A DNA stretch of 64,000 nucleotides from Superficieibacter sp. HKU1 (GTDB lineage: Bacteria; Pseudomonadota; Gammaproteobacteria; Enterobacterales; Enterobacteriaceae), in the NCBI RefSeq assembly GCF_029319185.1, contig NZ_CP119754.1, forward strand, positions 3,720,001-3,784,000, given 5' to 3'. Below are positions 6,410-15,355 of the stretch, piece by piece (positions within the stretch are counted from its first letter, which is position 1; the number at the start of each line of letters is the position of its first letter). Below the pieces are notes generated by a model. It did no database searches. It was not told where the DNA came from and was given only the letters and a program-made list of their open reading frames with translations. The translations under genes and the position numbers were made by a program.

Positions 6410-9385
6410 ATGCCCGGCGGTACTCCCTGCACGATCTACTGGAACGGCGAAAAACTGAGCGGCATGGCCGACGAGCCGCTGATTGATTTTCTGGCTAAGC
6501 ATGAGAAGACGCTGCCGCACGTTTGCTATCACCCGGCCCTGACGCCGTTACAAACCTGCGATGTCTGCTGGGTGGAATATCAGGGCGAGCTGACCCGCGG
6601 CTGTACCTTACGCACCCACGACGGCATGGAGATCCATTCGCAGCCCGCCGACGCGCTGGCGGCGCAGCAGGAAGGGATGGATCGGCTGCTCAACCGCCAC
6701 GAGCTGTACTGTACCGTCTGCGAACACAACACCGGCGACTGTACGCTGCACAATACCGTCGCCGATATGCATATGCCGATTCAGTTTTACCCCTATCAGC
6801 CTAAACCCGCCGATAAAGACCACTCTAATCCGTTTTACACCTACGATCCGGACCAGTGCATTCTCTGCGGACGCTGTGTGGAAGCGTGCCAGAACGTTGA
6901 GGTCAATGAAACCCTGAGCATTGATTTTAACCAGCCGCATCCACGCGTGCTGTGGGATGGCGGGGAGCGCATCGCCGGATCGAGTTGCGTCAGCTGCGGG
7001 CACTGCGTCTCGGTCTGTCCGTGTAACGCGCTGCTGGAAAAAACCATGCAGCCTGATGCCGGGCCGTTCACCAGCATGCCGCCGGACCTGAAACGCCCGT
7101 TAATCGATTTTGTAAAATCGCTGGAAAACAGTATCGGGATGGAGCCAATTACCGGCGTCTCGCTGATCGACGTCGCGCTACGCCAGCAGGAGATTAAAAA
7201 AACCAAAACCGTCTGCACTTACTGCGGTGTGGGATGCAGTTTCGAGATGTGGACTCGCGATCGCCACATTCTGAAAGTGCAGCCGGTGGCGGATGCGCCG
7301 GTCAATAGCATCTCGACCTGCGTAAAAGGCAAATTTGGCTGGGATTTTGTCAATAGCGAACAACGTCTGACCACGCCGCTTATCCGCGAAAATGGCCGCT
7401 TTCGGCCGGCCAGCTGGGATGAGGCGCTGGATCTGGTGGCGCGCAAACTCAGCGGGATTGCCCGCGAGCACGGCGGCGACAGCATCGGCTTTATCGGCTC
7501 CAGTAAAGCCAGCAACGAGGAAGCCTACCTGACGCAAAAAATCGCCCGCCTGATTTTCGGCACCAACAATGTCGATAACTCGTCGCGCTACTGCCAGAAC
7601 CCGGCGACCGAAGGGCTGTTCCGTACCGTTGGCTACGGCGGCGATGCGGGCAGCATTACCGATTTACAGCAGGCGGATTTGATTGTGCTGGTGGGCAGTA
7701 ACCTGGCGGAAAACCATCCGGTGATCGCCTCGCGCATTAAACATGCGCACAAACACAACGGGCAAAAACTGCTGGTGGTCGATCCGCGCCGACATGAGAT
7801 GGCCGAGCGCGCCGACCTCTATTTGCGTATCCGCCCGGGAACCGATCTGGCCTGGGCGTCAGGCATGTCGCGCTATATGTTCGATCACGGTTACGCCGAT
7901 GACGCCTTCCTGCGCGAGCAGGTCAACGGCACAGAGGAATATCAGGAGAGTTTACAGCCCTTCACGCTGGAGTTCGTCAGCCAGCTAACGGGTCTGGAGC
8001 CGCAGGCGCTGCGTGAGGCGGCGGAAATGATCGGCCAGGCGAAGCGGGTCTGTATTTTGTGGGCGATGGGTATAACCCAGCACAGCCACGGCGCGGACAC
8101 CAGCACCGCGCTGTCAAATCTGCTGCTGGTGACCGGCAATTACGGTCGCCCCGGCACCGGCGGCTACCCGATGCGCGGCCATAACAACGTGCAGGGAGCC
8201 AGCGATTTTGGCTGTCTGAGCAACGTTTATCCAGGCTATGAGAAAGTCACCGATCCGCAGATGCGCGAAAAATGGGCCAACGCCTGGGGCGTCTCGCCGC
8301 AGGCGCTGTCGGATAAAGCAGGCGCGGATAACTTTCTGATGGTGCAGCAGGCCCATGAAGGTAAGATTAAAGCCATGTATATCATCGGCGAGGAGACCGC
8401 CTTCTCTGACGCCGACTCGCATAACGTTCATGACGCCTTTACCCGCCTGGAGTTTATGGTCGTACAGGATATTTTCATGAGCCGCACGGCGGAATTCGCT
8501 GACGTGGTGCTTCCCGGTTGCCCGTCGGTAGAGAAAGAGGGCACCTTTGTGAATACCGAGCGCCGTATTCAACGCTTCTATGAGGTGCTACCGCCGCTGG
8601 GCGAGTCTCGTCCCGACTGGAAAATCCTCACCGATCTGGCCTCACGGCTGGGGCACCCCTGGTACTACCAGCATCCAAAAGAGATTATGCGGGAGGCGGC
8701 AAGCATCGCTACCGCTTTCGCAGGGGTCAGCTATGACAAGCTCAGCGGCTGGCAGTCCCAGCAGTGGCCCGTCAGGCCGGACGGCACCAGCACACCGCTG
8801 CTGTACACCGACGGTTTCAAATTTCCGGATAAAAAAGCCCGCCTTTATCCTCTTGAGTGGCAGTTACCGCAGGAAACCGCGGATGCGCAGTACGATCTGC
8901 TGCTGAATAACGGGCGCATGCTGGAGCATTTCCAGTCGATGAACCAGACCGGGCGCGGCGGTCGTCTGCTGTCGCTGTCACCGGAATGGTTTGTCGAGGT
9001 CAGCCCCGCGCTTGCCGCCGAGCGGCAATTGCAGGAAGGAGACTGGGTGCGCCTGACCTCCCGGCGCGGCGCGCTGGAAGTGCGGGTGCTGATCACCGAC
9101 CGCACCGGCGGCAACGTGCTGTTCATACCCATTCACTACGGACAGCCCGGCGTGAACGGGCTAACCGGCGAGCATCACGATCCGCACGTTAATACCCCTG
9201 CCTATAAAGAAATTGCGATCTCAATGCAGAAAATCGATCGCCCGGTTCAGGGCTCGCCGCTAACCAAAGATAACTTCCGCTACGGCCAGCGTACTCCGCT
9301 GGATCACCTTCCTGTTGAAGTGAAATGGCAGCAGCCAACCTACACCCTTCCCCCACAACACACGTCACATCCGGAGAAAAGCTGA
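6410..9385 (+). CDS. formate dehydrogenase-like molybdopterin oxidoreductase (YjgC/YrhE type)
   Basis: This 991-residue protein resembles the catalytic subunit of soluble formate dehydrogenases. In order: a 2Fe-2S domain (Cys39, 50, 53, 65), a His-Cys3 4Fe-4S site (His97, Cys101, 104, 111), two ferredoxin 4Fe-4S motifs (Cys150-160 and Cys193-203), then the molybdopterin domain with its own 4Fe-4S site (Cys269, 272, 276, 304) and a C-terminal MGD-binding domain. The active-site ligand is Cys395 in SSRYCQNPATEG; there is no in-frame TGA, so it is not a selenoprotein, and the residue after the Cys is Gln rather than the usual His. I start it at ATG 6410, which follows GGAGG at good spacing, not at 6362. 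It overlaps the DUF1641 gene by one base (TGATG). Formate oxidation is likely by family but not proven. Confidence 0.88.
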   Translation: MPGGTPCTIYWNGEKLSGMADEPLIDFLAKHEKTLPHVCYHPALTPLQTCDVCWVEYQGELTRGCTLRTHDGMEIHSQPADALAAQQEGMDRLLNRHELYCTVCEHNTGDCTLHNTVADMHMPIQFYPYQPKPADKDHSNPFYTYDPDQCILCGRCVEACQNVEVNETLSIDFNQPHPRVLWDGGERIAGSSCVSCGHCVSVCPCNALLEKTMQPDAGPFTSMPPDLKRPLIDFVKSLENSIGMEPITGVSLIDVALRQQEIKKTKTVCTYCGVGCSFEMWTRDRHILKVQPVADAPVNSISTCVKGKFGWDFVNSEQRLTTPLIRENGRFRPASWDEALDLVARKLSGIAREHGGDSIGFIGSSKASNEEAYLTQKIARLIFGTNNVDNSSRYCQNPATEGLFRTVGYGGDAGSITDLQQADLIVLVGSNLAENHPVIASRIKHAHKHNGQKLLVVDPRRHEMAERADLYLRIRPGTDLAWASGMSRYMFDHGYADDAFLREQVNGTEEYQESLQPFTLEFVSQLTGLEPQALREAAEMIGQAKRVCILWAMGITQHSHGADTSTALSNLLLVTGNYGRPGTGGYPMRGHNNVQGASDFGCLSNVYPGYEKVTDPQMREKWANAWGVSPQALSDKAGADNFLMVQQAHEGKIKAMYIIGEETAFSDADSHNVHDAFTRLEFMVVQDIFMSRTAEFADVVLPGCPSVEKEGTFVNTERRIQRFYEVLPPLGESRPDWKILTDLASRLGHPWYYQHPKEIMREAASIATAFAGVSYDKLSGWQSQQWPVRPDGTSTPLLYTDGFKFPDKKARLYPLEWQLPQETADAQYDLLLNNGRMLEHFQSMNQTGRGGRLLSLSPEWFVEVSPALAAERQLQEGDWVRLTSRRGALEVRVLITDRTGGNVLFIPIHYGQPGVNGLTGEHHDPHVNTPAYKEIAISMQKIDRPVQGSPLTKDNFRYGQRTPLDHLPVEVKWQQPTYTLPPQHTSHPEKS

Positions 9386-9870
9386 TGGCAGAACGCATGA
9401 ATTACGAGGTTCCCCCGGCGCAGACGCAACCCTCTGCAGGCGACGCGCTGAGCGATTTACTGGAAAACCTGCACCACCACGGTTTTTTACGCCTTGCCAA
9501 CGACATGGTGAAAGCCAATACGCAAATCGCCAAAATCGTGGTGGACGGTCTGAACCAGCCCGGCACGCAGACCGGTGTACAGAACCTGTCGCTGCTGCTG
9601 GTCGCCTTGTCCAAAATTCCGCCGGAACAGTTTAACCATCTGCTGATGGCGCTGACCCGTGGCGTGCAGGCGATGACGGAGAAACGCGACGCGCCGGAGA
9701 AAAAATCGGCGGCGCCCGGCGTAACCGGCTTTATCAAAATGCTTGGCGACGAGGACACCTGGCAAAAAGCAGCGCCGTTCTTTAACGCCGTTCAGGCGTT
9801 TTCCAGCGCGTTACAGGAGGAGCCGGACAAGCCCATCACGCGCTATTCCGGTAAAAGCAGCAATGCCTGA
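9385..9870 (+). CDS. DUF1641 protein, partner of the formate dehydrogenase-like enzyme
   Basis: The 161-residue product starts at the ATG that overlaps the stop of the preceding gene (TGATG) and follows GGAGAA. It is a soluble, helical protein with the DUF1641 pattern around LLENLHHHGFLRLANDMV. Members of this family (YjgD, YrhD in Bacillus) are found beside formate dehydrogenase-like genes of the same YjgC/YrhE type, so a role as an accessory or small subunit is likely. Its own biochemical role is unknown. The last bases overlap the start of the cytochrome bd subunit I gene (ATGCCTGA), which points to translational coupling of all four genes of the operon. Confidence 0.82.
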   Translation: MAERMNYEVPPAQTQPSAGDALSDLLENLHHHGFLRLANDMVKANTQIAKIVVDGLNQPGTQTGVQNLSLLLVALSKIPPEQFNHLLMALTRGVQAMTEKRDAPEKKSAAPGVTGFIKMLGDEDTWQKAAPFFNAVQAFSSALQEEPDKPITRYSGKSSNA

Positions 9871-11212
9871 TCAGGATCTGGTCCTGCTGCTCTCCCGCGG
9901 GCAATTTGCCCTGACTATCGGGATGCATATTGTGCTGGCAGCGTTCACCCTCGGCCTTTCTCACTGGCTGGTATGGGCCGAGGGAATGTGGCTGTGGAAG
10001 CGCGAACCGCGCTATATGTCGCTGTACCGCTTCTGGCTGAAAATCTTTATTCTCACGGTCGCCGTCGGCGCGGTAACGGGCGTGGTAATGGAATTTCAGT
10101 TCGGCACCAACTGGGGGCCGTTTTCCCGGCAGGTGGGTGGGATCATCGGCCCGCTGATGTTCTACGAGGTGCTGATCGCGTTTTTTCTCGAATCCGCGTT
10201 GGCTGGGGCGATGTATTTCGGCATCGACCGTATCGGGCCGCGTCTTCACTTCGCGATAACCTGCATGGTCGCAGTGGGCGCGGAGATCAGCGCGTTCTGG
10301 ATCCTCGCCGCTAACTCATGGATGCATACGCCGACGGGCTATTTCATTGAGCACGGTATTTATCATCCGCAGAGCTGGATAAGCATTCTGCTGGCCCCTT
10401 CGTTTCCCTGGCGGCTCAGCCATATGGTGCTTGCCGCGCTGCTGGGCACGGCATTCCTGATGGCCGGTACCGGGGCCTGGCGACTCAGGCATAAACGCGA
10501 TACCACCTCGGCCAGGCTGATGATTTCCTCTGCCATGTGGGCAGCGCTGGTACTGATGCCGGTACAGATCGTCGTGGGTGATTTGCACGGTGAAAATACG
10601 CTGGCGTATCAGCCGCAGAAGGTAGCGGCGATGGAAGGCGCATGGCAACCGCCGCCGCCGGGCAGGGGTGAACCGATGCGGCTGTTTGCCCTGCCCTTGC
10701 AGGATGAGCAGCGCAACGTGCTCGAGCTGGCAGTTCCTGATATCGCCTCGCTCTATCTGCGGCATAATCTCAGCGGCCATATCCGCAGCCTGAGCGAATT
10801 CCCGGCACAGGATTTACCCCCCGTCGCGATTGTTTTTTTCGCGTTCCGGATCATGGTGGGGCTGGGTCTGATGATGCTGCTCACCGCGATCATTGCGCTG
10901 GTCCTGCGCCTGCGCCGACGTCTGTTTCACGCCCCGCGGTTTATGCTATGGCTACAGCTCACCACGCCTTCCGGCTTTATCGCCATGCTGGCAGGCTGGG
11001 TGGTCACCGAGACGGGACGCCAGCCGTGGCTCGTCTGGGAGCGGGTGCGTACCGCTGCGGGCTTTTCCGCGATACCGCTGGAGTGGATGATCGCCTCGGC
11101 GGCGGGGATCGTGGTGCTGTATAGCGCGGTCTTTGCGTTTGGCCTGGGTTATTTCTTCCACTATGCGACGCATTACGATGCCTCGTCGCACGGGCCAGGA
11201 GAAGACGCATGA
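9863..11212 (+). CDS. cytochrome bd-type quinol oxidase subunit I, short Q-loop (CioA-like)
   Basis: The 449-residue membrane protein oxidises quinol and reduces oxygen to water without pumping protons. Haem ligands match E. coli CydA: His22 (b595), His187 and Met331 in FRIMVGLG (b558). Also seen are Glu102 and Glu110 of the haem/proton path, quinol-site Lys253 and Glu258 in QPQKVAAMEG, and the invariant GRQPW at 385-389. The Q-loop is short, as in cyanide-insensitive oxidases. The ATG at 9863 overlaps the DUF1641 stop; a longer open frame from 9743 lies in another frame of that gene and is rejected. It overlaps subunit II by four bases. Housekeeping cydAB is expected elsewhere, so this would be an extra oxidase. 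Confidence 0.92.
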   Translation: MPDQDLVLLLSRGQFALTIGMHIVLAAFTLGLSHWLVWAEGMWLWKREPRYMSLYRFWLKIFILTVAVGAVTGVVMEFQFGTNWGPFSRQVGGIIGPLMFYEVLIAFFLESALAGAMYFGIDRIGPRLHFAITCMVAVGAEISAFWILAANSWMHTPTGYFIEHGIYHPQSWISILLAPSFPWRLSHMVLAALLGTAFLMAGTGAWRLRHKRDTTSARLMISSAMWAALVLMPVQIVVGDLHGENTLAYQPQKVAAMEGAWQPPPPGRGEPMRLFALPLQDEQRNVLELAVPDIASLYLRHNLSGHIRSLSEFPAQDLPPVAIVFFAFRIMVGLGLMMLLTAIIALVLRLRRRLFHAPRFMLWLQLTTPSGFIAMLAGWVVTETGRQPWLVWERVRTAAGFSAIPLEWMIASAAGIVVLYSAVFAFGLGYFFHYATHYDASSHGPGEDA

Positions 11213-11994
11213 TGTCGGCTGAGTTGCTCAGCGCCAGCCTGCTGGCCTTCACGCTGTTAATGTATGTGGCGCTGGACGGCACCGATCTCGGCACCGGTAT
11301 GCTGTTTGCCCTGTTCCACGATGACGACGATCGGCGGCGGATGGCGGCATCTATTCTCCCTCTCTGGGATGCCAACGAGACCTGGCTGGTGCTGTTCGCC
11401 GCCGGACTCATTGCGCTTTTCCCCGCCGTTTACGCCGTCATTTTTAGCGCGTTATATCTTCCGGTTTTTATCATGGTGCTGGCGTTATTGGTTCGCGCCG
11501 TGGCGCTGGAGTATCGCAGCCATGCCAGCGCCTCCATGCGTCGGCGTCTCGACAGGGTGCATATTATTGCTTCTACGTTGGCTGCGTTTACCCAGGGTGC
11601 GATGGCGGGCTGCCTGCTGGATCCGAACGCGCGAGCCACTACGTTTACCTGGCTGCATCCGATCCCGCTACTCGGCGGATGTCTCTTTATCGGGGGATAC
11701 TGCCTGGCGGGCTGCCTGTGGTTGCGCTGGCGGCTTGGCGGCAGGGCTGGCAATCAGTGCATAACACTGTTTTGGATCGGGCTGCCGCTATGGCTGCTGA
11801 TGATTGCCGGGCTTTACTGCCTGTTGCCGGAAAATATATCAGACAGAGTGACAGCCCTGTTTATACAGCTTCTAAACGCCTCCGCCCCGGCGCAAAGCCA
11901 GCGCTTCGTGCTGTGGGGAAGCGCGTTTGTGATCCCGATGGTGGTGTTGTATCACAGCCTGGTGTTCTGGATGTTCAGAGGAAAGGTGAAATAA
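11209..11994 (+). CDS. cytochrome bd-type quinol oxidase subunit II, shortened (CioB-like)
   Basis: The start overlaps the subunit I stop (ATGA) after an AGGAG site. Family features are present: the first helix with LDGTDLGTG, the segment WDANETWLV, and a C-terminus ending WMFRGKVK as in other subunits II. It has only 261 residues, against about 335 in CioB and 379 in E. coli CydB, while both ends look intact, so roughly 75 or more residues of the middle or second half (one or two membrane helices) seem to be missing. No small CydX-like frame follows it. Whether it still assembles with subunit I is uncertain. It converges on the AraC-type gene with only 19 bases between. Confidence 0.85.
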   Translation: MMSAELLSASLLAFTLLMYVALDGTDLGTGMLFALFHDDDDRRRMAASILPLWDANETWLVLFAAGLIALFPAVYAVIFSALYLPVFIMVLALLVRAVALEYRSHASASMRRRLDRVHIIASTLAAFTQGAMAGCLLDPNARATTFTWLHPIPLLGGCLFIGGYCLAGCLWLRWRLGGRAGNQCITLFWIGLPLWLLMIAGLYCLLPENISDRVTALFIQLLNASAPAQSQRFVLWGSAFVIPMVVLYHSLVFWMFRGKVK

Positions 11995-12013
11995 AGATCA
12001 AAAATGATGATAG

Positions 12014-12778
12014 CTATGAGAAATACTTTCCGGGCGTCGTCCCCGTCATGGTACGGAAAAAACTGACAAAGGCGCTGTCGCTGGCAAACCCCAGCGCCTG
12101 CGCAGTATCGGTGATGCGATGATCGGTTGAGAGCAGTTCCACCGCTTTCATCAGCCGCCACTGTTGCCGCCACTGCTGAAAAGACATGCCGGTTTCCCGG
12201 CGGAAAATCCGGCTAATCGTTTTTTCGCTGGCCCCGCAGCGGGTCGCCAGATGCTGCAAGGTTGGCGGCAATACGTTGCCGGAAAGGTGCGCCAGACGCT
12301 TATCCTTAGGCAGTGCAAGCATCATTGGTTCATGAGCAGCCGCACCCATTTCACCGCAGCACAATGCGGCAAGATGACAAAAAGGCGCCTCGTCCCAGCG
12401 GGTATCCCACGGCTGTTCGGAAATGCGCTCAAGCAGCTCGCGCAGTAAGGGCGATACGTTAAGAATGGCAGGTTGGCTCGGGAGTGAAGGAAAACAATGC
12501 GGTTGAAACCAGACGGAACGGTAGGCGACGCTATTTTTCATTTCCGCACGATGGCTGACGCCTGCCGGTATCCATGCTGCGCGCGTGGGCGGCAGCAGGC
12601 ACAGCCACTCACCGTTATTGAGCGTGAGCCGTATACAGCCCTGACGCGTGAAAAGCATTTGTGCCATCGCATGCTGGTGCAATCCTGAATCATGGTCGCC
12701 CAGTTCAGCATAAATCCCGATCACCGAATTATTCAGGGTATCCGGGTTAAATACCGCGTCGCTGCTCAGCCAGGCCAT
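12014..12778 (-). CDS. AraC-family regulator with cupin sensor domain
   Basis: The 254-residue protein has an N-terminal cupin region (about 15-110, metal-type motif around HQHAMAQMLF) and a C-terminal AraC DNA-binding domain (about 155-250) with KTISRIFRRETGMSF and the second helix-turn-helix near SDSAFVSFFRTMTG. This architecture is that of NimR/YeaM-like regulators, which usually control a divergent exporter gene. Here it diverges from an MFS drug-efflux gene with 93 bases between the two starts, so it is most likely its local regulator. The effector is unknown. Confidence 0.87.
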   Translation of the reverse strand: MAWLSSDAVFNPDTLNNSVIGIYAELGDHDSGLHQHAMAQMLFTRQGCIRLTLNNGEWLCLLPPTRAAWIPAGVSHRAEMKNSVAYRSVWFQPHCFPSLPSQPAILNVSPLLRELLERISEQPWDTRWDEAPFCHLAALCCGEMGAAAHEPMMLALPKDKRLAHLSGNVLPPTLQHLATRCGASEKTISRIFRRETGMSFQQWRQQWRLMKAVELLSTDHRITDTAQALGFASDSAFVSFFRTMTGTTPGKYFS

Positions 12779-12871
12779 GTTGTCCGATTTCCGCTATTTT
12801 TTGTCAGTATGTTTATGATGTGCGAAAAACGGTTTACCTACAATAGCGCCTCTTTTCTTGAGGAGGTGTTT

Positions 12872-14011
12872 ATGTTCAGCCGTTCGGCGACGGTGATGCT
12901 CACCGCACTCTTAATGTTCCCGCAAATCGCGGAAACCATATACAGCCCGGCGCTGACCAGCATCAGCGCGGGTTTTTCGGTCGATGCTGAGCACGCGGCA
13001 CAAACGCTGTCGGTCTACTTCGTCGGCTTTGCCGTCGGCGTGTTGTTCTGGGGTCGTCTCTGCGATCTGTGCGGGCGCAGACCGGCTCTGCTGGCAGGAC
13101 TAAGCGTGTATATCTGCGGCAGCGTGATGGCGTTAATGGTCAGTGATTTCAGCCTGTTGCTCATCGCCAGAGTGATTTCCGCCTTTGGGGCCGCAACGGG
13201 TTCAGTGGTCACACAAACCCTGCTGCGCGACCGTTTTCAGGGACACCAGCTTGCGCGTATTTTTTCGTTTATCGGTATCGCTCTGGCCATCAGCCCTGCA
13301 ACAGGCGTCGCTGTTGGCGGCGAACTGGCATCCCGCTGGGGGTTCCACGGCGTTTTTCTCGCGCTGGTACTGCTGGCTCTCTTGCTGCTGGCCGGTAGTC
13401 TTTGGCTCGTTGCGGAAACGCGTCCGGCGCAGCGCGTTGAGGTTTCACTTTGTTCTGTCGGCCGTCGAATGGTCCGGGATAAAAAAATCTGGCTGGCGGC
13501 CCTGATCGTCGCCGCTTTTAATATCAGCCTGTTCAGCTACTACAGCCTGGCACCGTTTATCTTTGCGCAGCTGCATCTTAACGCGCAGACCTTTGGCTAT
13601 AGCGGTATCGCGCTCGCCACCGGTTCGGTCATTGGCTCGCTGATAAACCGATCCTTACTCAGCCAGGGTGAGCGCCTGCCTCTGATCCTCATCGTTGCCT
13701 GTCTTTTAAATATCGCAGGCAGCGCCGGGGTTCTTTTGCTCAGCCATACTCTTCTTTTTCTGCTGCCGATGGCGCTGGTGACGATGGCGTTTGCCATGGC
13801 GATCCCGGTGGTGCTCGGCTCGGCGCTGAGCGCGTACGCGGATTGCCGCGGCTCGGCGGGGGCCTTGTTCGGCCTGCTTTATTATGTATTGATTGCGTCG
13901 GGTCTGGGACTTTCCGGCTGGGGACAAGCGCTGGGGGCTACCCTGACGATCAGCGCCGTGTTATGCGCTATCGTTACCTGGCTTTATTTACCCTATCTCA
14001 CTGAGAAGTAA
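12872..14011 (+). CDS. MFS drug-efflux transporter, Bcr/CflA type
   Basis: The 379-residue protein has about twelve membrane helices and the DHA1 pattern of Bcr/CflA multidrug exporters, including the loop 2-3 motif FWGRLCDLCGRRPALL (motif A) near residue 60 and RVISAFGAATGSVV (motif B region). It should act in the inner membrane as a proton antiporter. ATG 12872 follows AGGAGG closely; an upstream extension from 12692 would run across the promoter of the divergent regulator and is rejected. The metallo-beta-lactamase gene starts seven bases after its stop, so the two are probably co-transcribed. Confidence 0.9.
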   Translation: MFSRSATVMLTALLMFPQIAETIYSPALTSISAGFSVDAEHAAQTLSVYFVGFAVGVLFWGRLCDLCGRRPALLAGLSVYICGSVMALMVSDFSLLLIARVISAFGAATGSVVTQTLLRDRFQGHQLARIFSFIGIALAISPATGVAVGGELASRWGFHGVFLALVLLALLLLAGSLWLVAETRPAQRVEVSLCSVGRRMVRDKKIWLAALIVAAFNISLFSYYSLAPFIFAQLHLNAQTFGYSGIALATGSVIGSLINRSLLSQGERLPLILIVACLLNIAGSAGVLLLSHTLLFLLPMALVTMAFAMAIPVVLGSALSAYADCRGSAGALFGLLYYVLIASGLGLSGWGQALGATLTISAVLCAIVTWLYLPYLTEK

Positions 14012-14018
14012 TATTTAT

Positions 14019-14882
14019 ATGCTAAGAAAAACGTTGTTAGTGTCTGCATTGTTGGGCAGTTCTGTGGGATGGGCCGCCGCCCCGCCGTCACAGCCTGCGG
14101 ACTGGACGGAGGCTGTGGCGCCCTTTCCTGTCACCGACAATATCTTTTATATTGGCACTCACGGTTTAACGACCTGGCTGATTGTATCAGGCCAGCAGGC
14201 CATTGTGCTCGATCCGGGGCTTGCGCAGAATGTCCCGCTGATTGAGAAGAATATCCGCTCGCTCGGCTTTTCCTTGCAGGACGTTAACATGTTAATCAAC
14301 AGCCACGCCCATTTTGACCATGCGGCGGGACTCGCAGCGCTTAAACGCGATACCGGCGCAACCTTCTACGCGATGGATGCCGACGTATCCGCGCTGGAAA
14401 AAGGCCAGCATGAAGGGGATAACCTCTACGGTAATGCCTTTTTCCCGCCGGTAAACGTCGACCACACGCTGCATGATGGTGAAGTTATCCGTCTGGGGAA
14501 CGTCAGCCTGAAAGCCATCCTGACGCCGGGTCACTCAAAGGGCTGCACGACCTGGACCATGCGCTCAACGCTTGATGGAAAACCCGTCAGCGTGGTTTTT
14601 CCCTGTAGTATCAGCGTGGCGGGCAATACCTTAATCGGCAACCTTAGCTATCCGGGAATTGTTGCTGATTATCAGCGTAGCTTTGCCCGCCTGCGCGCTC
14701 TGAACGCAGACATCGTGTTGCCAAATCATCCGGAAGTCACTCAGGTCATGCAGCGTGAGGAACGGGTGCAAAAAGGGGATAAGCAGGCATTTGTCGATCC
14801 CGGCTTACTGACGCGCGTCGTGGATGACGCAGAGAAAAAATTTACCGCGGCGCTGAGTGCGGCATCAGCCCCAAAACCCTGA
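14019..14882 (+). CDS. subclass B3-like metallo-beta-lactamase
   Basis: The 287-residue precursor has a signal peptide (cleavage likely near residues 19-21, after VGWA), so it is periplasmic. All zinc ligands of subclass B3 are in place: His96 and His98 for site 1, Asp100 and His101 for site 2 in SHAHFDH, His171 in TPGHSKG, and His236 in LPNHPE. The segment FPCSISVAGN matches the B3 position where B1 enzymes have a zinc-binding Cys; here Ser follows the Cys. Such enzymes hydrolyse beta-lactams including carbapenems, but B3-like folds also occur in other hydrolases, so the spectrum cannot be inferred. It sits between the MFS exporter (7 bases upstream) and the VOC gene (11 bases downstream). 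Confidence 0.87.
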   Translation: MLRKTLLVSALLGSSVGWAAAPPSQPADWTEAVAPFPVTDNIFYIGTHGLTTWLIVSGQQAIVLDPGLAQNVPLIEKNIRSLGFSLQDVNMLINSHAHFDHAAGLAALKRDTGATFYAMDADVSALEKGQHEGDNLYGNAFFPPVNVDHTLHDGEVIRLGNVSLKAILTPGHSKGCTTWTMRSTLDGKPVSVVFPCSISVAGNTLIGNLSYPGIVADYQRSFARLRALNADIVLPNHPEVTQVMQREERVQKGDKQAFVDPGLLTRVVDDAEKKFTAALSAASAPKP

Positions 14883-14893
14883 AGGTAACCATA

Positions 14894-15286
14894 ATGAAAA
14901 AAGACGTTCAGTATCAGTTCCACCATTTCGGTATTCCCGTCCAGGACGGGGATACTACCGGTGTACACAGTGAAAAAGCCGGGATGTATACCACCGACAA
15001 TCCAGGTAAATTTCGCGTGCAGTGGCACCGGTTTACCGATGATTCCCCCCTGCATCCGCTGATTAAAACCGTGCCGCACGTGGCATTTAAGGTCAACGAT
15101 TTAGCGCGGGCCATTGAAGGTGAAGAGGTGATCCTCGGTCCTTACGAGCCGATTGATGATTACCTTGTCGCCATGATTAATGATGCCGGGGCCCCCATTG
15201 AGCTTATTCAGACCTCGCTGGATGACGACGAGTTGTGGGCGCGGGCGCGGCGTGGTCAGGGGGCCTTATATCGCAGCAACGATTAA
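14894..15286 (+). CDS. VOC-fold (glyoxalase/bleomycin-resistance-like) protein
   Basis: The 130-residue protein has the beta-alpha-beta-beta-beta repeat layout of the vicinal oxygen chelate superfamily: an early FHHFGIPVQDGD strand with His, a middle VPHVAFKVNDL strand and a late PIELIQTS strand with Glu, which are candidate metal ligands. A single copy is made, so it would act as a dimer. Substrate is unknown; relatives include glyoxalases, dioxygenases and antibiotic-binding proteins. It starts 11 bases after the metallo-beta-lactamase with a GAAGG site and is probably in the same transcript. Confidence 0.75.
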   Translation: MKKDVQYQFHHFGIPVQDGDTTGVHSEKAGMYTTDNPGKFRVQWHRFTDDSPLHPLIKTVPHVAFKVNDLARAIEGEEVILGPYEPIDDYLVAMINDAGAPIELIQTSLDDDELWARARRGQGALYRSND

Positions 15287-15355
15287 CGGTGAGGGTTATA
15301 ACGCGAAGTGCCTTTATACTCTGGCTTGCTGCTGGCCGCTCTCCACAGGACAAAA

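Noticed and set aside
7571..7628. Possible selenocysteine in the formate dehydrogenase-like gene
   Set aside because: The active-site codon is TGC (Cys); there is no in-frame TGA.
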